Of a DNA stretch of 64,000 bases, positions 24,967 through 33,404 are shown one piece after another; position 1 is the first letter of the stretch, and each line of letters opens with the position of its first letter. Source of the DNA: Actinoplanes campanulatus (GTDB taxonomy: Bacteria > Actinomycetota > Actinomycetes > Mycobacteriales > Micromonosporaceae); assembly GCF_014647795.1 (NCBI RefSeq), contig NZ_BMPW01000005.1, positions 124,001 through 188,000 of the forward strand, written 5' to 3'. The translations under genes and the position numbers were made by a program. Below the pieces are notes generated by a model that was not told where the DNA came from, did not search any database, and saw only the letters and a program-made list of their open reading frames with translations.

Positions 24967-27101
24967 TCCAATCGGTCCAGGGCGGACCGGATCTCGAGGA
25001 GACGCTGTCCGAGTTCGGGTGCCCGTCTCCGTACCAGATCGTGGTCTCCTCTCATCTCGAGCCACTGCGTCCACAGGACACCCCGGCCCTGCTCCAGGAC
25101 CTGGATCGCCGTCCGGGGCGCCGCTTCGAGGTGGGCGGCGGCGGCCTGAGAGGCGAGATGGCTCCAGCGGGCGAGCATCGCCTCACCGCCCCGGCGGCCC
25201 AGACCCCGCCACGCCGCCACCGACAGCAGTTCCACCGCCCGCCGGTACGCCTCGGCGGCCTCGGCCGGCCGGTCGGCCCCCATGAGGATCTCCCCGGCCC
25301 GGGACTCGGCGATGAGGCGCGTGGAGGCGGGTGCGCTGCGGGTGCCGGACGCGCCGGCGAAGGCCGCGAGAGAGGCGTCTAGGTCGCGCCGCTCCAGGGT
25401 GACACCGAGATTGACGAGGTAGCCCGCCCGGCCCGGAAACGATGGCGGCAGCTCCTCGACGATCTCCTCCAGCAACTCGACCGCCCTGGTGATGTCCTCG
25501 GCTGATCCTGTCGCCAGGAAACGGAGACGCAGCGCCTCCGCCACGTACGATTTCGTGATGACCGTGTCTGTCCGTTGCGGATCGGACGCGTCCATCGCCT
25601 GGCTGGCGACCTCGACCGCGCGATCCAGATCCCGGATGTCCCGCGTCGCTCCGTAGCGGGCCAGCAGGGCGATCCCGAGACTCGCGTGCTCCTGTTCACT
25701 GCGATGTGAGATCACCTTCATCGCCTCGATGGCGGCGGTCAGGATCGCGATCGACTCGTCGAGGACGGAAATGTCGCCGGTGACCTCGAAATGGACCCGC
25801 ATGATCCGGGCACGGGCCCCGAGCGCCTGACTCCTGAGCTCGTGGTCGGCGCGTGCGCTCAAGGCCATCGCCGATTCCGACAGCCGCAGGGCATCCGCCA
25901 GATCCGCCGGCTCGCCGAAACGCGCGAAGCGGTCGGCGAGGCTCGTCGCCAGCCCGACCATGATCATGACCGTGAGGTAGGCGCCCACCGCCAGCTTCAG
26001 CGCGTGCCGGTAGTGGCCGACGGCGCTCGCCAGGTCGGTGGGGTCACCGGTCGCCTGATGGCGTTCCCGGAACGCCTCGGCGAGGCCGGTGAGGATCTGG
26101 CAGCTGTCCGAACCCCCACCGTCGGGTTGACAGCGCAGGGCCGCCAGCCCGGCGCGAATGCCCTCGTCGAGGTCGGCGATGGATCCGGTGTGCCGGTAGA
26201 GCACACGGCACACCCGGTTCAGCGCCTCATACATGCCCGCCTGGCTCAGATCGTCGCTGTCTCGCGCACCCAGGCCCCAACGCTGCCAGAGGGCCGCTTC
26301 CCGGAGATCATCAGTGCCGCCCAGCATGGCGTGCCGCTGGAGCAGGAGGTCGGCGATCGTGCCCAGCAACCGCGGGAACACACTCGAGGCGACATCGATC
26401 TCCAGCACGGCCGCCCGGCAGTGCTGGAGCGCCACTTGGAGGTCCGCCATCTCGCCCGTGGCCCGGTACCTGTTGTTCAGAACGACGGCCAGGTTGTTGC
26501 GGAGGGCGGCGCGCGCCTCCGGTTCGACCTCGTCGAGTTCCAGGGCGGCGGTCAGATGCCGGATCGCCTCATCCAGATCGTCGATGCCGGCGTTCCGCTT
26601 CAGTAGCGCCATGCCGAGATTCGCCAGCGCCGGGGTCTTCATCGGCAACTGATCGAGGTGCTCGGCGACCAGTGCACGGAGCAGCCGGATCGCCTCGTCG
26701 AGGGCATCCGGCGCCTGCACGAGTTCGATCATCTGGAGGATTCGAATGCCGTCGGCGAGCATCTGCCCGGGCTCCCGGTCTCCCGGACCGTTACGGCGGA
26801 AGAGCACGTGCAATTCGGGTGGAACGTGGTCGATGTCGATCTCGGCGAGGTGGTGGAACAGCCGCACGGCCTGCTGGGCATCGGTCAGCCGGTGATCGGC
26901 GTGGAAGCAGAGCCAGTGGTAGGTGGCCAGAATCGTGCACACCGGGAGCGGTAGGCCGTCCGCCTCGATCCGGGGAAACGCATCCGACAGCACCGCTGCC
27001 GCCGCCCTCGCCTCATCGGACCGCAAGCCGCCGGCATCACCCTCCTCGACGTATCGTCCGATCCGTTGGCGCAGAGAGTCGAATGCGGTCTGCACATCCA
27101 T
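24942..27101 (-). CDS. TPR-repeat protein resembling the N-terminal part of CHAT-domain proteins
   Basis: 719 residues from ATG 27101 (GGAGTGACCGC precedes it; ATG 27146 would add 15 residues). It is almost entirely helical, with TPR-like units recurring as TGDxxDLxxAVxxxRxAL (for example TGEMADLQVALQHCRAAV and TGDPTDLASAVGHYRHAL). The last 60 residues, TAIQVLEQGRGVLWTQWLEM and the segment before the stop, are the linker that normally leads into a CHAT peptidase in actinobacterial TPR-CHAT proteins. Here the frame stops, and the convergent response-regulator gene occupies the following DNA. Either the CHAT part was lost or the protein acts as a protease-free scaffold. Confidence 0.75.
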   Translation of the reverse strand: MDVQTAFDSLRQRIGRYVEEGDAGGLRSDEARAAAAVLSDAFPRIEADGLPLPVCTILATYHWLCFHADHRLTDAQQAVRLFHHLAEIDIDHVPPELHVLFRRNGPGDREPGQMLADGIRILQMIELVQAPDALDEAIRLLRALVAEHLDQLPMKTPALANLGMALLKRNAGIDDLDEAIRHLTAALELDEVEPEARAALRNNLAVVLNNRYRATGEMADLQVALQHCRAAVLEIDVASSVFPRLLGTIADLLLQRHAMLGGTDDLREAALWQRWGLGARDSDDLSQAGMYEALNRVCRVLYRHTGSIADLDEGIRAGLAALRCQPDGGGSDSCQILTGLAEAFRERHQATGDPTDLASAVGHYRHALKLAVGAYLTVMIMVGLATSLADRFARFGEPADLADALRLSESAMALSARADHELRSQALGARARIMRVHFEVTGDISVLDESIAILTAAIEAMKVISHRSEQEHASLGIALLARYGATRDIRDLDRAVEVASQAMDASDPQRTDTVITKSYVAEALRLRFLATGSAEDITRAVELLEEIVEELPPSFPGRAGYLVNLGVTLERRDLDASLAAFAGASGTRSAPASTRLIAESRAGEILMGADRPAEAAEAYRRAVELLSVAAWRGLGRRGGEAMLARWSHLASQAAAAHLEAAPRTAIQVLEQGRGVLWTQWLEMRGDHDLVRRRAPELGQRLLEIRSALDRLDQPVSPAR

Positions 27102-27178
27102 GCGGTCACTCCGATGACGAGGTTCCGCCTGATTCCTGACGGACAAGGCCCGGCCCGCATCGATCCGGTATTCGGTGC

Positions 27179-27212
27179 TACCGTATAGTGGTACCCGGTA
27201 GTACGAGGTACC
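27179..27212 (+). promoter_or_regulatory. Putative padR promoter/operator with repeated GGTACC
   Basis: TACCG (27179-27183) and CGGTA (27196-27200) form an inverted repeat around a TATAGT -10-like box (27184-27189). Two GGTACC palindromes lie at 27190-27195 and 27207-27212. The cluster sits 18-51 bp before the PadR start, where an autoregulatory site is expected. The -35 box is not evident. Confidence 0.4.
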
Positions 27213-27229
27213 AACATTGAGGAGCCGCC

Positions 27230-27556
27230 ATGGAGGACCTGACCGAGATGCTGAAAGGCACCCTCGAAGGCTGCGTTCTCGAGATCATCGCCGGCGAGGA
27301 GACCTACGGCTACGCCATCACCCGCCGGCTCAACGACCTGGGCTTCACCGACGTCATCGACGGAACCGTCTACACCATCCTGCTGCGCCTGGAGCGTAAC
27401 GGCCTGGTCCAGGTCGCGAAACGGCGATCCGAGGTGGGCCCGCCGCGGAAGTTCTACACGCTCAACGAGGCCGGCCGCCGAGAACTCGCCACATTCTGGT
27501 CCAAATGGGAGTACGTCTCCTCCCGCATCGACAGGCTCAAGGAGGCCGGACGATGA
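27230..27556 (+). CDS. PadR family transcriptional regulator
   Basis: 108 residues. The N-terminal winged helix (LTEMLKGTLEGCVLEIIAGE, then TYGYAITRRLNDLGF) and the wing VGPPRKFYTLNEAGRREL are typical of PadR-s1 proteins. It is a small dimeric repressor that usually controls its own operon and is released by a phenolic or drug-like ligand. It is coupled by an ATGA overlap to the first of two DUF1048 genes, a conserved pairing in actinobacteria and firmicutes. Confidence 0.93.
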   Translation: MEDLTEMLKGTLEGCVLEIIAGEETYGYAITRRLNDLGFTDVIDGTVYTILLRLERNGLVQVAKRRSEVGPPRKFYTLNEAGRRELATFWSKWEYVSSRIDRLKEAGR

Positions 27557-27909
27557 GCTTCTGGGAAACCGTCACCGGCAGCGACCTCACCCGGGAGTGG
27601 CAGGCGTTCGCAGCCCGGACAGAGGCGCTGCCGGCCGACTACCGGGCGGCCTGCGAGGAGATCACGAACAATCTGATGCTCTATGCGAACTTCTCCGGCC
27701 GCAATCTGCTACCGATCGTCGATGCCGCTCTGGGCCTGCTCGAAGAGGCAGCCGCCGAGGGGCAGAGCGTCCACGAGGTGCTCGGCGACGACATCCCGGG
27801 CTTCTGCGCGGCACTGGCCGGCGGGGAGGGTGCCCGCACCCACCGCGACCGGTGGCGCGAGCAACTGAACCGCAACGTCGCACGCAAACTGGCCAGGCTG
27901 GGAGGCTGA
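27553..27909 (+). CDS. DUF1048 family protein 1
   Basis: 118 residues, helical and soluble. Diagnostic segments are LPADYRAACEEITNNLM and GDDIPGFCAALA, similar to the next gene (LPPDYQIVYKEMQRYL and GRDVAAFCDELI). DUF1048 proteins are small helical proteins of unknown biochemical role encoded next to PadR regulators. The ATG overlaps the padR stop and the next gene follows after one base, so all three are one transcript. Confidence 0.88.
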   Translation: MSFWETVTGSDLTREWQAFAARTEALPADYRAACEEITNNLMLYANFSGRNLLPIVDAALGLLEEAAAEGQSVHEVLGDDIPGFCAALAGGEGARTHRDRWREQLNRNVARKLARLGG

Positions 27910-27910
27910 C

Positions 27911-28216
27911 ATGGGCATTCACGACCTCATCGAGGGCAAGCGGCAGTGGCGGGCACACATGGCCCGGGTCAAGGCCCTCCCGCCGGACTACCAGATCGTC
28001 TACAAGGAGATGCAGCGCTACCTGTTCAAGGTCGGGCCCGTCGACCTCACCGACGGACCACTGCTCTCCGGCATCGTCGACTTCTTCGAGGAGGGCGCCG
28101 CGGCCGGCCGGCCAGTCCTGAAGGTCACCGGCCGGGACGTCGCCGCCTTCTGCGACGAGCTGATCAAGGACTCCCCCACCTACGCGGACCTCTTCCAGCA
28201 ATCCCTCAAGAAGTAG
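27911..28216 (+). CDS. DUF1048 family protein 2
   Basis: 101 residues, paralogous to the preceding protein. The family core is complete (MARVKALPPDYQIVYKEMQ, then VTGRDVAAFCDELIKDSPTY). It lacks membrane segments and catalytic motifs. With the PadR regulator it forms a three-gene cassette. The following diguanylate cyclase starts 24 bp later and might be read from the same promoter. Confidence 0.9.
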   Translation: MGIHDLIEGKRQWRAHMARVKALPPDYQIVYKEMQRYLFKVGPVDLTDGPLLSGIVDFFEEGAAAGRPVLKVTGRDVAAFCDELIKDSPTYADLFQQSLKK

Positions 28217-28240
28217 GCCCGGCCGTCGATGTAGAGCCGC

Positions 28241-29857
28241 GTGGCCGACATCCAACTGAAGCCCGACGACCGGGACGCCGTTTTCAAAGCCTTGCTGGCA
28301 CAGCACCCGGACGCCTTCATCGGGGCCATCGGGGCGAACGGGCTGTTCCTCCCGCTCCCCCGGGAGGCCACCGACACCGGGCTGCGCCCGATCGAGAGCG
28401 CGTCCTCCATGCTCGGCCTGGCCGTCATCGACGACCACCGGCTGGTCATCGACGCCTGGTCCGAGGCCGTCACCGCGGGCGTGGCCAACTGCCTGGTCCA
28501 CCTGATCGCCGCACCCGACCGTCTGGCCCGGATGCACTTCGTCGACATGACCCACCGGTTCGGCGTCTATATCGGGATCATCAGCGGATCGGGGCTCGCC
28601 GCCGAGCTCACCCTGCAACCCGAGCTCGTCCGGCCACGCCTGGTCACGATGCACAAGAGCCCGGTCTCCGTGGTCACCGAGGTCGGCCCGGAGATCACCG
28701 ACCTGCTCGGCTGGGCCCCCGCCGAACTCGTCGGACAGCGCACCCTCGAACTCGTCCACCCCGACGACCAGCAACGGGCCATCGCCAGCTGGATGGACAT
28801 GCTGAGCACCCCGCACGGCTCGGCCCGCCGGGTCCGGCTGCGCCACCTGCACCGCGACGGCCGCACCGTCTGGTTCGAGGTGACCAACCACAACTACCTC
28901 GCCGACCCCGACCACCCCCGGGTGGTCGCCGAGATGCTCGACATCTCCGACGAGATGGTGGCCCAGGAGGCGGTCCGCGCCGCCGAGCAGCTGATGCGCC
29001 GGCTCACCGAGACGATCCCCCTGGCCATCCTCCAGACCGCCCACGACGGCCGGATCACCTTCCTCAACGAACGCGCCGCACAACAGGTGAAAGCCCAGGT
29101 CGGAGACGTCCTCACGGATGCCCTCCTGGAGCTGGCCGAGCCGGTGGACCGCCGGCGCGTCGGCGACGCCCTCGCCGGCGTCCTGACCGGCGAGGACACC
29201 GACCTCGAGTACGGGCACCGCAAACCGGGCGCGGGCATCCGCCGGATCAGGGCCAACCTGCGGGCGCTGACCGACGATTCCGGCACGGTCACCGGGGCGA
29301 TCGTCTGCCTCGCCGACGTGACCGAGGAGGCGCTGCTGCGCGAACGGCTGTGGCGCCAGGCCACCTTCGACGCGCTGACCGGCTGCCACAACCGGGCCGC
29401 CACCGTGGCCGCGCTGGACGACGCACTCGACACGGCCGACGAGCACGCCGGCACCGCGGTGGTCTTCCTCGACCTCAATGCCTTCAAACCCATCAACGAC
29501 CGGTACGGCCACGCCGCCGGCGACCTGCTGCTGAGTCACGTGGCCGCCAGTCTGCGCAGTGCCGTACCGTCCGGCGCCATCGTGGGCCGGATCGGCGGCG
29601 ACGAGTTCGTGGCCGTCTGCCGCGACGTGGCCGGCCGCGAGCACGCCGACCGGATCGGCGCCGACCTGCTCACCGCGCTCAGCGCCGCCCGGGTTCAGAT
29701 CGGCGGCCACACCCTGGTGCCGCACGCCAGCCTGGGCGTCGCCTGGTCCCCGTACGGCACCGGCGACTCCGACGAACTGCTGGCCCAGGCCGACGCCGCC
29801 ATGTACGCGGTGAAACGCACCCGCGGCGACTCCCCCGCCCTCAGCCACACCGGTTAG
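28241..29857 (+). CDS. PAS-GGDEF diguanylate cyclase
   Basis: 538 residues from GTG 28241. Residues 1-120 are a sensor-like N-terminus. A PAS domain covers about 140-245 (ITDLLGWAPAELVGQRTLEL, then a PAC-like RTVWFEVTNHNYL), and a second PAS about 255-365. The GGDEF domain spans about 370-530 with FDALTGCHNRAA and an intact active site RIGGDEF. It should make cyclic di-GMP from two GTP. No EAL domain is present. An RxxD inhibitory site five residues before GGDEF is not seen (VPSGAIVGRIGGDEF). It is cytoplasmic, as no membrane helix is visible. Confidence 0.93.
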   Translation: MADIQLKPDDRDAVFKALLAQHPDAFIGAIGANGLFLPLPREATDTGLRPIESASSMLGLAVIDDHRLVIDAWSEAVTAGVANCLVHLIAAPDRLARMHFVDMTHRFGVYIGIISGSGLAAELTLQPELVRPRLVTMHKSPVSVVTEVGPEITDLLGWAPAELVGQRTLELVHPDDQQRAIASWMDMLSTPHGSARRVRLRHLHRDGRTVWFEVTNHNYLADPDHPRVVAEMLDISDEMVAQEAVRAAEQLMRRLTETIPLAILQTAHDGRITFLNERAAQQVKAQVGDVLTDALLELAEPVDRRRVGDALAGVLTGEDTDLEYGHRKPGAGIRRIRANLRALTDDSGTVTGAIVCLADVTEEALLRERLWRQATFDALTGCHNRAATVAALDDALDTADEHAGTAVVFLDLNAFKPINDRYGHAAGDLLLSHVAASLRSAVPSGAIVGRIGGDEFVAVCRDVAGREHADRIGADLLTALSAARVQIGGHTLVPHASLGVAWSPYGTGDSDELLAQADAAMYAVKRTRGDSPALSHTG

Positions 29858-30303
29858 GGACAGTCGATCTCGTGAAACCTGGCCCGGACCCCCGACGTCC
29901 GGGACCAGGTGGCGTCGACGGACACCTCGAAACGCAGACAGACCACGACGGTCTCCGACTCGGTCGGCTGCCCCAGCGCGTCCCCGGTCGCCGCCCGCAC
30001 CATCCGCACGTCCACCGACTCCGCGGCCGAGCCGAGCACCGTATCCCCCCGGCCGCGGAAATGGTCGGCGAGCCAGTCGACCGACGCCTGCCCCGGGTCC
30101 GGATCCGCCACCGCGAACTCCCGGGCGGCCTGCGGCGCCTCCGCCTTCAGGATGTCGTCGCGCGCGTTCTCCGCACCCGTCGACCCGCCCAGCAGCGCCG
30201 ACACCACCAGGTTGGCCGCCAGCAGAAGCCCGCCCACCCCGAGAATCAGCCCCACGAGCCACGGCCAAACACGACGCTGCTGACGCCCCTCGAACACGAA
30301 CAC
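29854..30303 (-). CDS. Single-pass membrane protein, hypothetical
   Basis: 149 residues: a short basic cytoplasmic start (MFVFEGRQQRRVWP), one membrane helix (WLVGLILGVGGLLLAANLVV) and an extracytoplasmic domain of about 110 residues. That domain ends in strands with two cysteines (TVVVCLRFEV and HEIDCP), possibly a disulfide. The family is not recognised. The 3' end overlaps the stop of the convergent GGDEF gene by four bases. Confidence 0.65.
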   Translation of the reverse strand: MFVFEGRQQRRVWPWLVGLILGVGGLLLAANLVVSALLGGSTGAENARDDILKAEAPQAAREFAVADPDPGQASVDWLADHFRGRGDTVLGSAAESVDVRMVRAATGDALGQPTESETVVVCLRFEVSVDATWSRTSGVRARFHEIDCP

Positions 30304-30355
30304 GACACGTTTCTAACGCATCGACGCCACCCGAAACGCCGGTATGGTTCCCGCC

Positions 30356-30847
30356 ATGAGCGACACCCCGCTGTCCGACGTCATGGCCGAACACATTCAC
30401 AGTCAGGACCAGGCGGCGTACGAGCGATTCGTCGCGCTCTTCCGAACCTCCACCATCGGCGTCGTCGTCACCGGCACCCCGGTGCCGGACGACCAGGGCC
30501 GGCTGATGTCCGACGGCACCCTCGGGGTGGGCAGGACCGACTACGGCGACGGACAGGCACGGATTCTCACCTTCGCCGATCCGGAGGCGTTCCTCCGCAA
30601 CTACGGCCCCCGATTCAACGCGGGCGTGTCGGGCGAGGTCCTGCTGCGCATGGCCGCCGGCGACCCGAAGTGCCGGGGCATCCTCGTCAACAGCGCCATC
30701 GAGGAGAACAGCATCATCATCGACAGCGAGACCGCCGCTGCCCTGATCCAGTCGCCACCCAGCCCCAAGAAGTCGCTGTGGGACCGCGTCCGCCGCCCGA
30801 AACGGATCCCCGAACTACGACCTCGCACGAAACCGGAGGCACTGTGA
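30356..30847 (+). CDS. SseB-like N-terminal domain protein
   Basis: 163 residues from ATG 30356. The central part (LFRTSTIGVVVTGTPVPDD, then GDGQARILTFADPEAFLRNY) follows the SseB N-terminal pattern, in which a short protein presents a value-like beta domain ending with a predicted interaction strand (RGILVNSAIEENSIIID). The C-terminus is basic and proline rich (DRVRRPKRIPELRPRTKP). The function of the family is unknown; some members sit near secretion systems, which is not the case here. The next gene begins at a GTGA overlap. Confidence 0.6.
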   Translation: MSDTPLSDVMAEHIHSQDQAAYERFVALFRTSTIGVVVTGTPVPDDQGRLMSDGTLGVGRTDYGDGQARILTFADPEAFLRNYGPRFNAGVSGEVLLRMAAGDPKCRGILVNSAIEENSIIIDSETAAALIQSPPSPKKSLWDRVRRPKRIPELRPRTKPEAL

Positions 30848-31506
30848 AGCTCCTGCTCACCTCGGGCGGGATCACCAACCCGAGCATCAACGTGGCGCTC
30901 GTGGAGCTTCTCGGCAAGCCGATCGCCGAGTGCCACGCCCTCTGCATCCCGACCGCACAGTGGGGACATCCGGCGTGCGGCCCGAGGTCGGTGCGGGGTT
31001 TCGTCGCCGCCGAGACGGGTTTCGAGCACCTGTCCGGCCTGGGCTGGGCGTCGCTCGGGGTCCTCGAACTCACCGCGCTGCCCACCATCGGCGAGCAGCG
31101 CTGGGTCCCCTGGGTCCGGGAGGCCGACGTGCTGCTGGCCGACGGCGGCGACGCGACCTACCTGTACCACTGGATGCGCGAATCCGGGCTGGCCGATCTA
31201 CTGCCGTCGCTACCCGACACGGTCTGGGTGGGGGTGAGCGCCGGGAGCATGGTGATGACGCCCCGGATCGGAACGTACTTCGTCGAGTGGCCGTCCGCCC
31301 CCGACGACCGCACCCTGGGCGTCGTCGACTTCTCGATCTTCCCGCACCTGGACCTCTTCCCAACCAACACCATGGAGCACGCCGAGCGGTGGGCCGCCGA
31401 CCTGGGCGTCCCGTCCTACGTCATCGACGAGCAGACCGCCATCAAGGTCGTCGACGGCGCCGTCGAGGTGATCTCGGAAGGCCGATGGAAGAAGCTCGGG
31501 GCCTAG
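30844..31506 (+). CDS. Peptidase E-like (S51 family) protein
   Basis: 220 residues from GTG 30844, overlapping the preceding stop. It has the class I glutamine-amidotransferase-like fold of peptidase E: KLLLTSGGITNPSI at the start, ADVLLADGGDATYLYHWM, and the nucleophile elbow VGVSAGSMVM with the catalytic Ser. A histidine in FSIFPHLDLFP completes the likely triad. S51 enzymes cleave Asp-X dipeptides or cyanophycin products; the exact specificity here is not predictable. The N-terminal SseB-like neighbour is cotranscribed. Confidence 0.88.
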   Translation: MKLLLTSGGITNPSINVALVELLGKPIAECHALCIPTAQWGHPACGPRSVRGFVAAETGFEHLSGLGWASLGVLELTALPTIGEQRWVPWVREADVLLADGGDATYLYHWMRESGLADLLPSLPDTVWVGVSAGSMVMTPRIGTYFVEWPSAPDDRTLGVVDFSIFPHLDLFPTNTMEHAERWAADLGVPSYVIDEQTAIKVVDGAVEVISEGRWKKLGA

Positions 31507-31585
31507 TCACGCTGCGCCCGCCGACCCGGCAGGACAGGGAGGGAACAGACCCTTGCCGGCGCACGTGGCCCGAACCTGCTCGACC

Positions 31586-32017
31586 TCAGCCGTGAAGGCG
31601 TCGAAGTCCATCGTCCGCCTTCCACAACACCAGGTCGACGACAGCCGGTTCGGTGGGGCTGTCGCCGTTCATCTGCATCCGGTAGTTACCAGATTCAACC
31701 GCGACCTGGATGAACTCCTGCTCCAGGACATCACTGACCTTGATCATGCCCGACGGCACGGAGATCGTGGTGGCACCGATCTCGTACTCGCCCCGGTTGC
31801 CCCAGTCCTCCTCGCCGACCCAGAGCCGCACCGCGACGTCGCCGTCGCTGCCGTGCTGGACCCGAAGCACCGTGGCGGTCTCGTTGCTCATGAAATCCAC
31901 CTGCCGGCCGTCGGGCTCGGTATCGAAGGCGCCCGGGAGCCCGGTTTCCTCCAGCGCGGAGTCGGTGATGAAGACGAGCCCCCAGCCCAGGTTCCCGGAC
32001 ATTCCCGCCATCAGCAT
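31586..32017 (-). CDS. ComJ-like beta-sandwich protein, possible immunity protein
   Basis: 143 residues from ATG 32017. The segment FITDSALEETGLPGAFDT, followed by alternating strands (VAVRLWVGEED, ATTISVPSGMIKVSDV, YRMQMNG), resembles ComJ-type inhibitors of NucA-like nucleases. It has no signal peptide and is acidic, as many immunity proteins are. It follows a zinc-ribbon protein by 17 bp on the same strand. No nuclease toxin is encoded next to it. The assignment rests on pattern only. Confidence 0.45.
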   Translation of the reverse strand: MLMAGMSGNLGWGLVFITDSALEETGLPGAFDTEPDGRQVDFMSNETATVLRVQHGSDGDVAVRLWVGEEDWGNRGEYEIGATTISVPSGMIKVSDVLEQEFIQVAVESGNYRMQMNGDSPTEPAVVDLVLWKADDGLRRLHG

Positions 32018-32034
32018 GTTTCTGTCCTGATTCC

Positions 32035-32301
32035 TCAGTTGACGGTCGTGCAGTTCGGCACGTCGCCTTCTCCGCAGTCGCCGAAGGGCGTGAAACGCAT
32101 CCCGTCCGGAACACTCGCCCGGGAGACATGGACGCCTTTGAAGCAGTTGTCACACCAGGCGTCCAGGTATCCCACCCTGCTCATCGGGTCAGCGACGTAG
32201 CGGAGCCTGAGGTTACCCTTGCCGCACATCGGGCAGGGCGCGGCTCCACCCTCGATCGACCGCGCGAGAGCGGACAGGAACATCCCCCGTTTGGATCCCA
32301 C
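32035..32301 (-). CDS. Small zinc-ribbon protein
   Basis: 88 residues from GTG 32301. Two CxxC pairs (PCPMCGKG and WCDNCFKG) form a probable zinc ribbon around a short beta region (LRLRYVADPMSRVGYLDA). No other domain is seen. It precedes the ComJ-like gene closely, so the two are probably cotranscribed. Function unknown; protein-protein or nucleic-acid binding are both possible. Confidence 0.6.
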   Translation of the reverse strand: MGSKRGMFLSALARSIEGGAAPCPMCGKGNLRLRYVADPMSRVGYLDAWCDNCFKGVHVSRASVPDGMRFTPFGDCGEGDVPNCTTVN

Positions 32302-32379
32302 GTCGGCAATGGTCCCAGCACCGGCACGCGATCGCGCATGCGGCTCTTCCTGCCGGAAGCGACGTGACCAGGGTGCCGC

Positions 32380-32787
32380 TCAGCGCAGCGATGGCGGCTC
32401 GGCGAAGTAGTCGCGGAGTCTGGCGATCCGGCCGTCGCGGACGCGGAAGATCTGCACCAGGGACATGGTCCGGTTCCCGTCCGGCCTGTCGAAGACGACG
32501 TCGATCTCGGCCATGAAGACGTCGGGATCGCCGGTCTCGTGCAGCACGTACGCGGACCGTTCCGCGTTCATCGTGCCCAGGTGAGCCGGAAGCCGGTGGT
32601 ACTCGGCGATTCCCGCCCGGATCGCGTCACGGCCCACCAGGGGCCGGTGCAGCGGATGGCCGACGGGGGCCAGCGGCGCCTCGAACACGCCGTCCTCGGT
32701 GAACATCTCGGCGATCGCGTCCGGGTTCCGGGTGACCGCGCCGGCGTACACATACCGTTCGAAGATCTCTTGGTGTGTCAGCTCCAC
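32380..32787 (-). CDS. NTF2/SnoaL-like protein
   Basis: 135 residues from GTG 32787 (GGAGA upstream). Typical NTF2-like cone fold: HQEIFERYVYAGAVTRNPD at the start, MFTEDGVFEAPL, and late strands MAEIDVVFDR and SLVQIFRVRDGRIARLRDYF. Many such proteins are small hydrolases or isomerases or have no known activity. It stands alone between the zinc-ribbon gene and the divergent hemerythrin gene. Confidence 0.85.
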   Translation of the reverse strand: MELTHQEIFERYVYAGAVTRNPDAIAEMFTEDGVFEAPLAPVGHPLHRPLVGRDAIRAGIAEYHRLPAHLGTMNAERSAYVLHETGDPDVFMAEIDVVFDRPDGNRTMSLVQIFRVRDGRIARLRDYFAEPPSLR

Positions 32788-32930
32788 TCTCCACTCTATC
32801 CCGCGCCGCCGGAGAAGGACGGGGCCCCGGCGGCTGACGGAGTCAACGGCCATTGGTCCCGACCGTCGCGTGGCATTTGCCATGCTTCGGATACGTATGG
32901 AATCGCCCGATCTCGTGGTTGCCTGGGAGC

Positions 32931-33404
32931 ATGTGCGAATACTGCGGTTGCCAGTCCGTCGCCGCCATCGACGAGCTCACCCGCGAACACGACCTGGTCG
33001 TGAACATGATCGGCGACGTGCGGGCGGCACACATCGCCGGCGACGTGGACCGGATGGCCGCCGTCGCCCGCCGGATCAGCGCGGTGCTCGGCCCGCACAC
33101 CGAAGTCGAGGAGCACGGCCTGTTCCCGCTACTGGCCGACGACTTCCCGGACCACGTCGCCGCTCTCGAACAGGAGCACCGCCGCATCGAGAAGGTTCTC
33201 GGCGCGGCGGCCACGGCAACGCCCCATGACGCGGCGTGGCCGCGACAGCTGATCGAGATTCTCGACCTGCTGCGCGACCACATCCTCAAGGAGCAGGACG
33301 GCGTCTTCCCCGCGGCGCTGACCACTCTCAGCGGCGAGGACTGGGATCGCGTCGACGCCGTACGTGCCCGGGTGACCGCGGTTACAGGCGGCGGTAGTAG
33401 GTGA
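32931..33404 (+). CDS. Hemerythrin-like domain protein
   Basis: 157 residues from ATG 32931. It starts with a CEYCGC cluster, then the four-helix hemerythrin domain with metal ligands in TREHDLV, PHTEVEEHGLFPLL, LEQEHRRIE and LRDHILKEQDGVFP. This His/Glu pattern binds a di-iron centre used for oxygen or nitric oxide sensing, or for iron handling. The N-terminal cysteine cluster is a known feature of the actinobacterial type. The 3' end overlaps the convergent GNAT gene by 23 bp. Confidence 0.93.
   Translation: MCEYCGCQSVAAIDELTREHDLVVNMIGDVRAAHIAGDVDRMAAVARRISAVLGPHTEVEEHGLFPLLADDFPDHVAALEQEHRRIEKVLGAAATATPHDAAWPRQLIEILDLLRDHILKEQDGVFPAALTTLSGEDWDRVDAVRARVTAVTGGGSR

Noticed and set aside
27662-30400. 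912-codon open frame on the minus strand
   Set aside because: It is the shadow of the DUF1048 and GGDEF genes. Its product is Gly/Val/Asp rich without domains, while the plus-strand frames carry clear family motifs.
27946-31506. 1186-codon plus-strand frame apparently covering several genes
   Set aside because: Only its last 220 codons (peptidase E-like, from GTG 30844) are real. The rest is an out-of-frame, Arg/Pro-rich reading of neighbouring genes.
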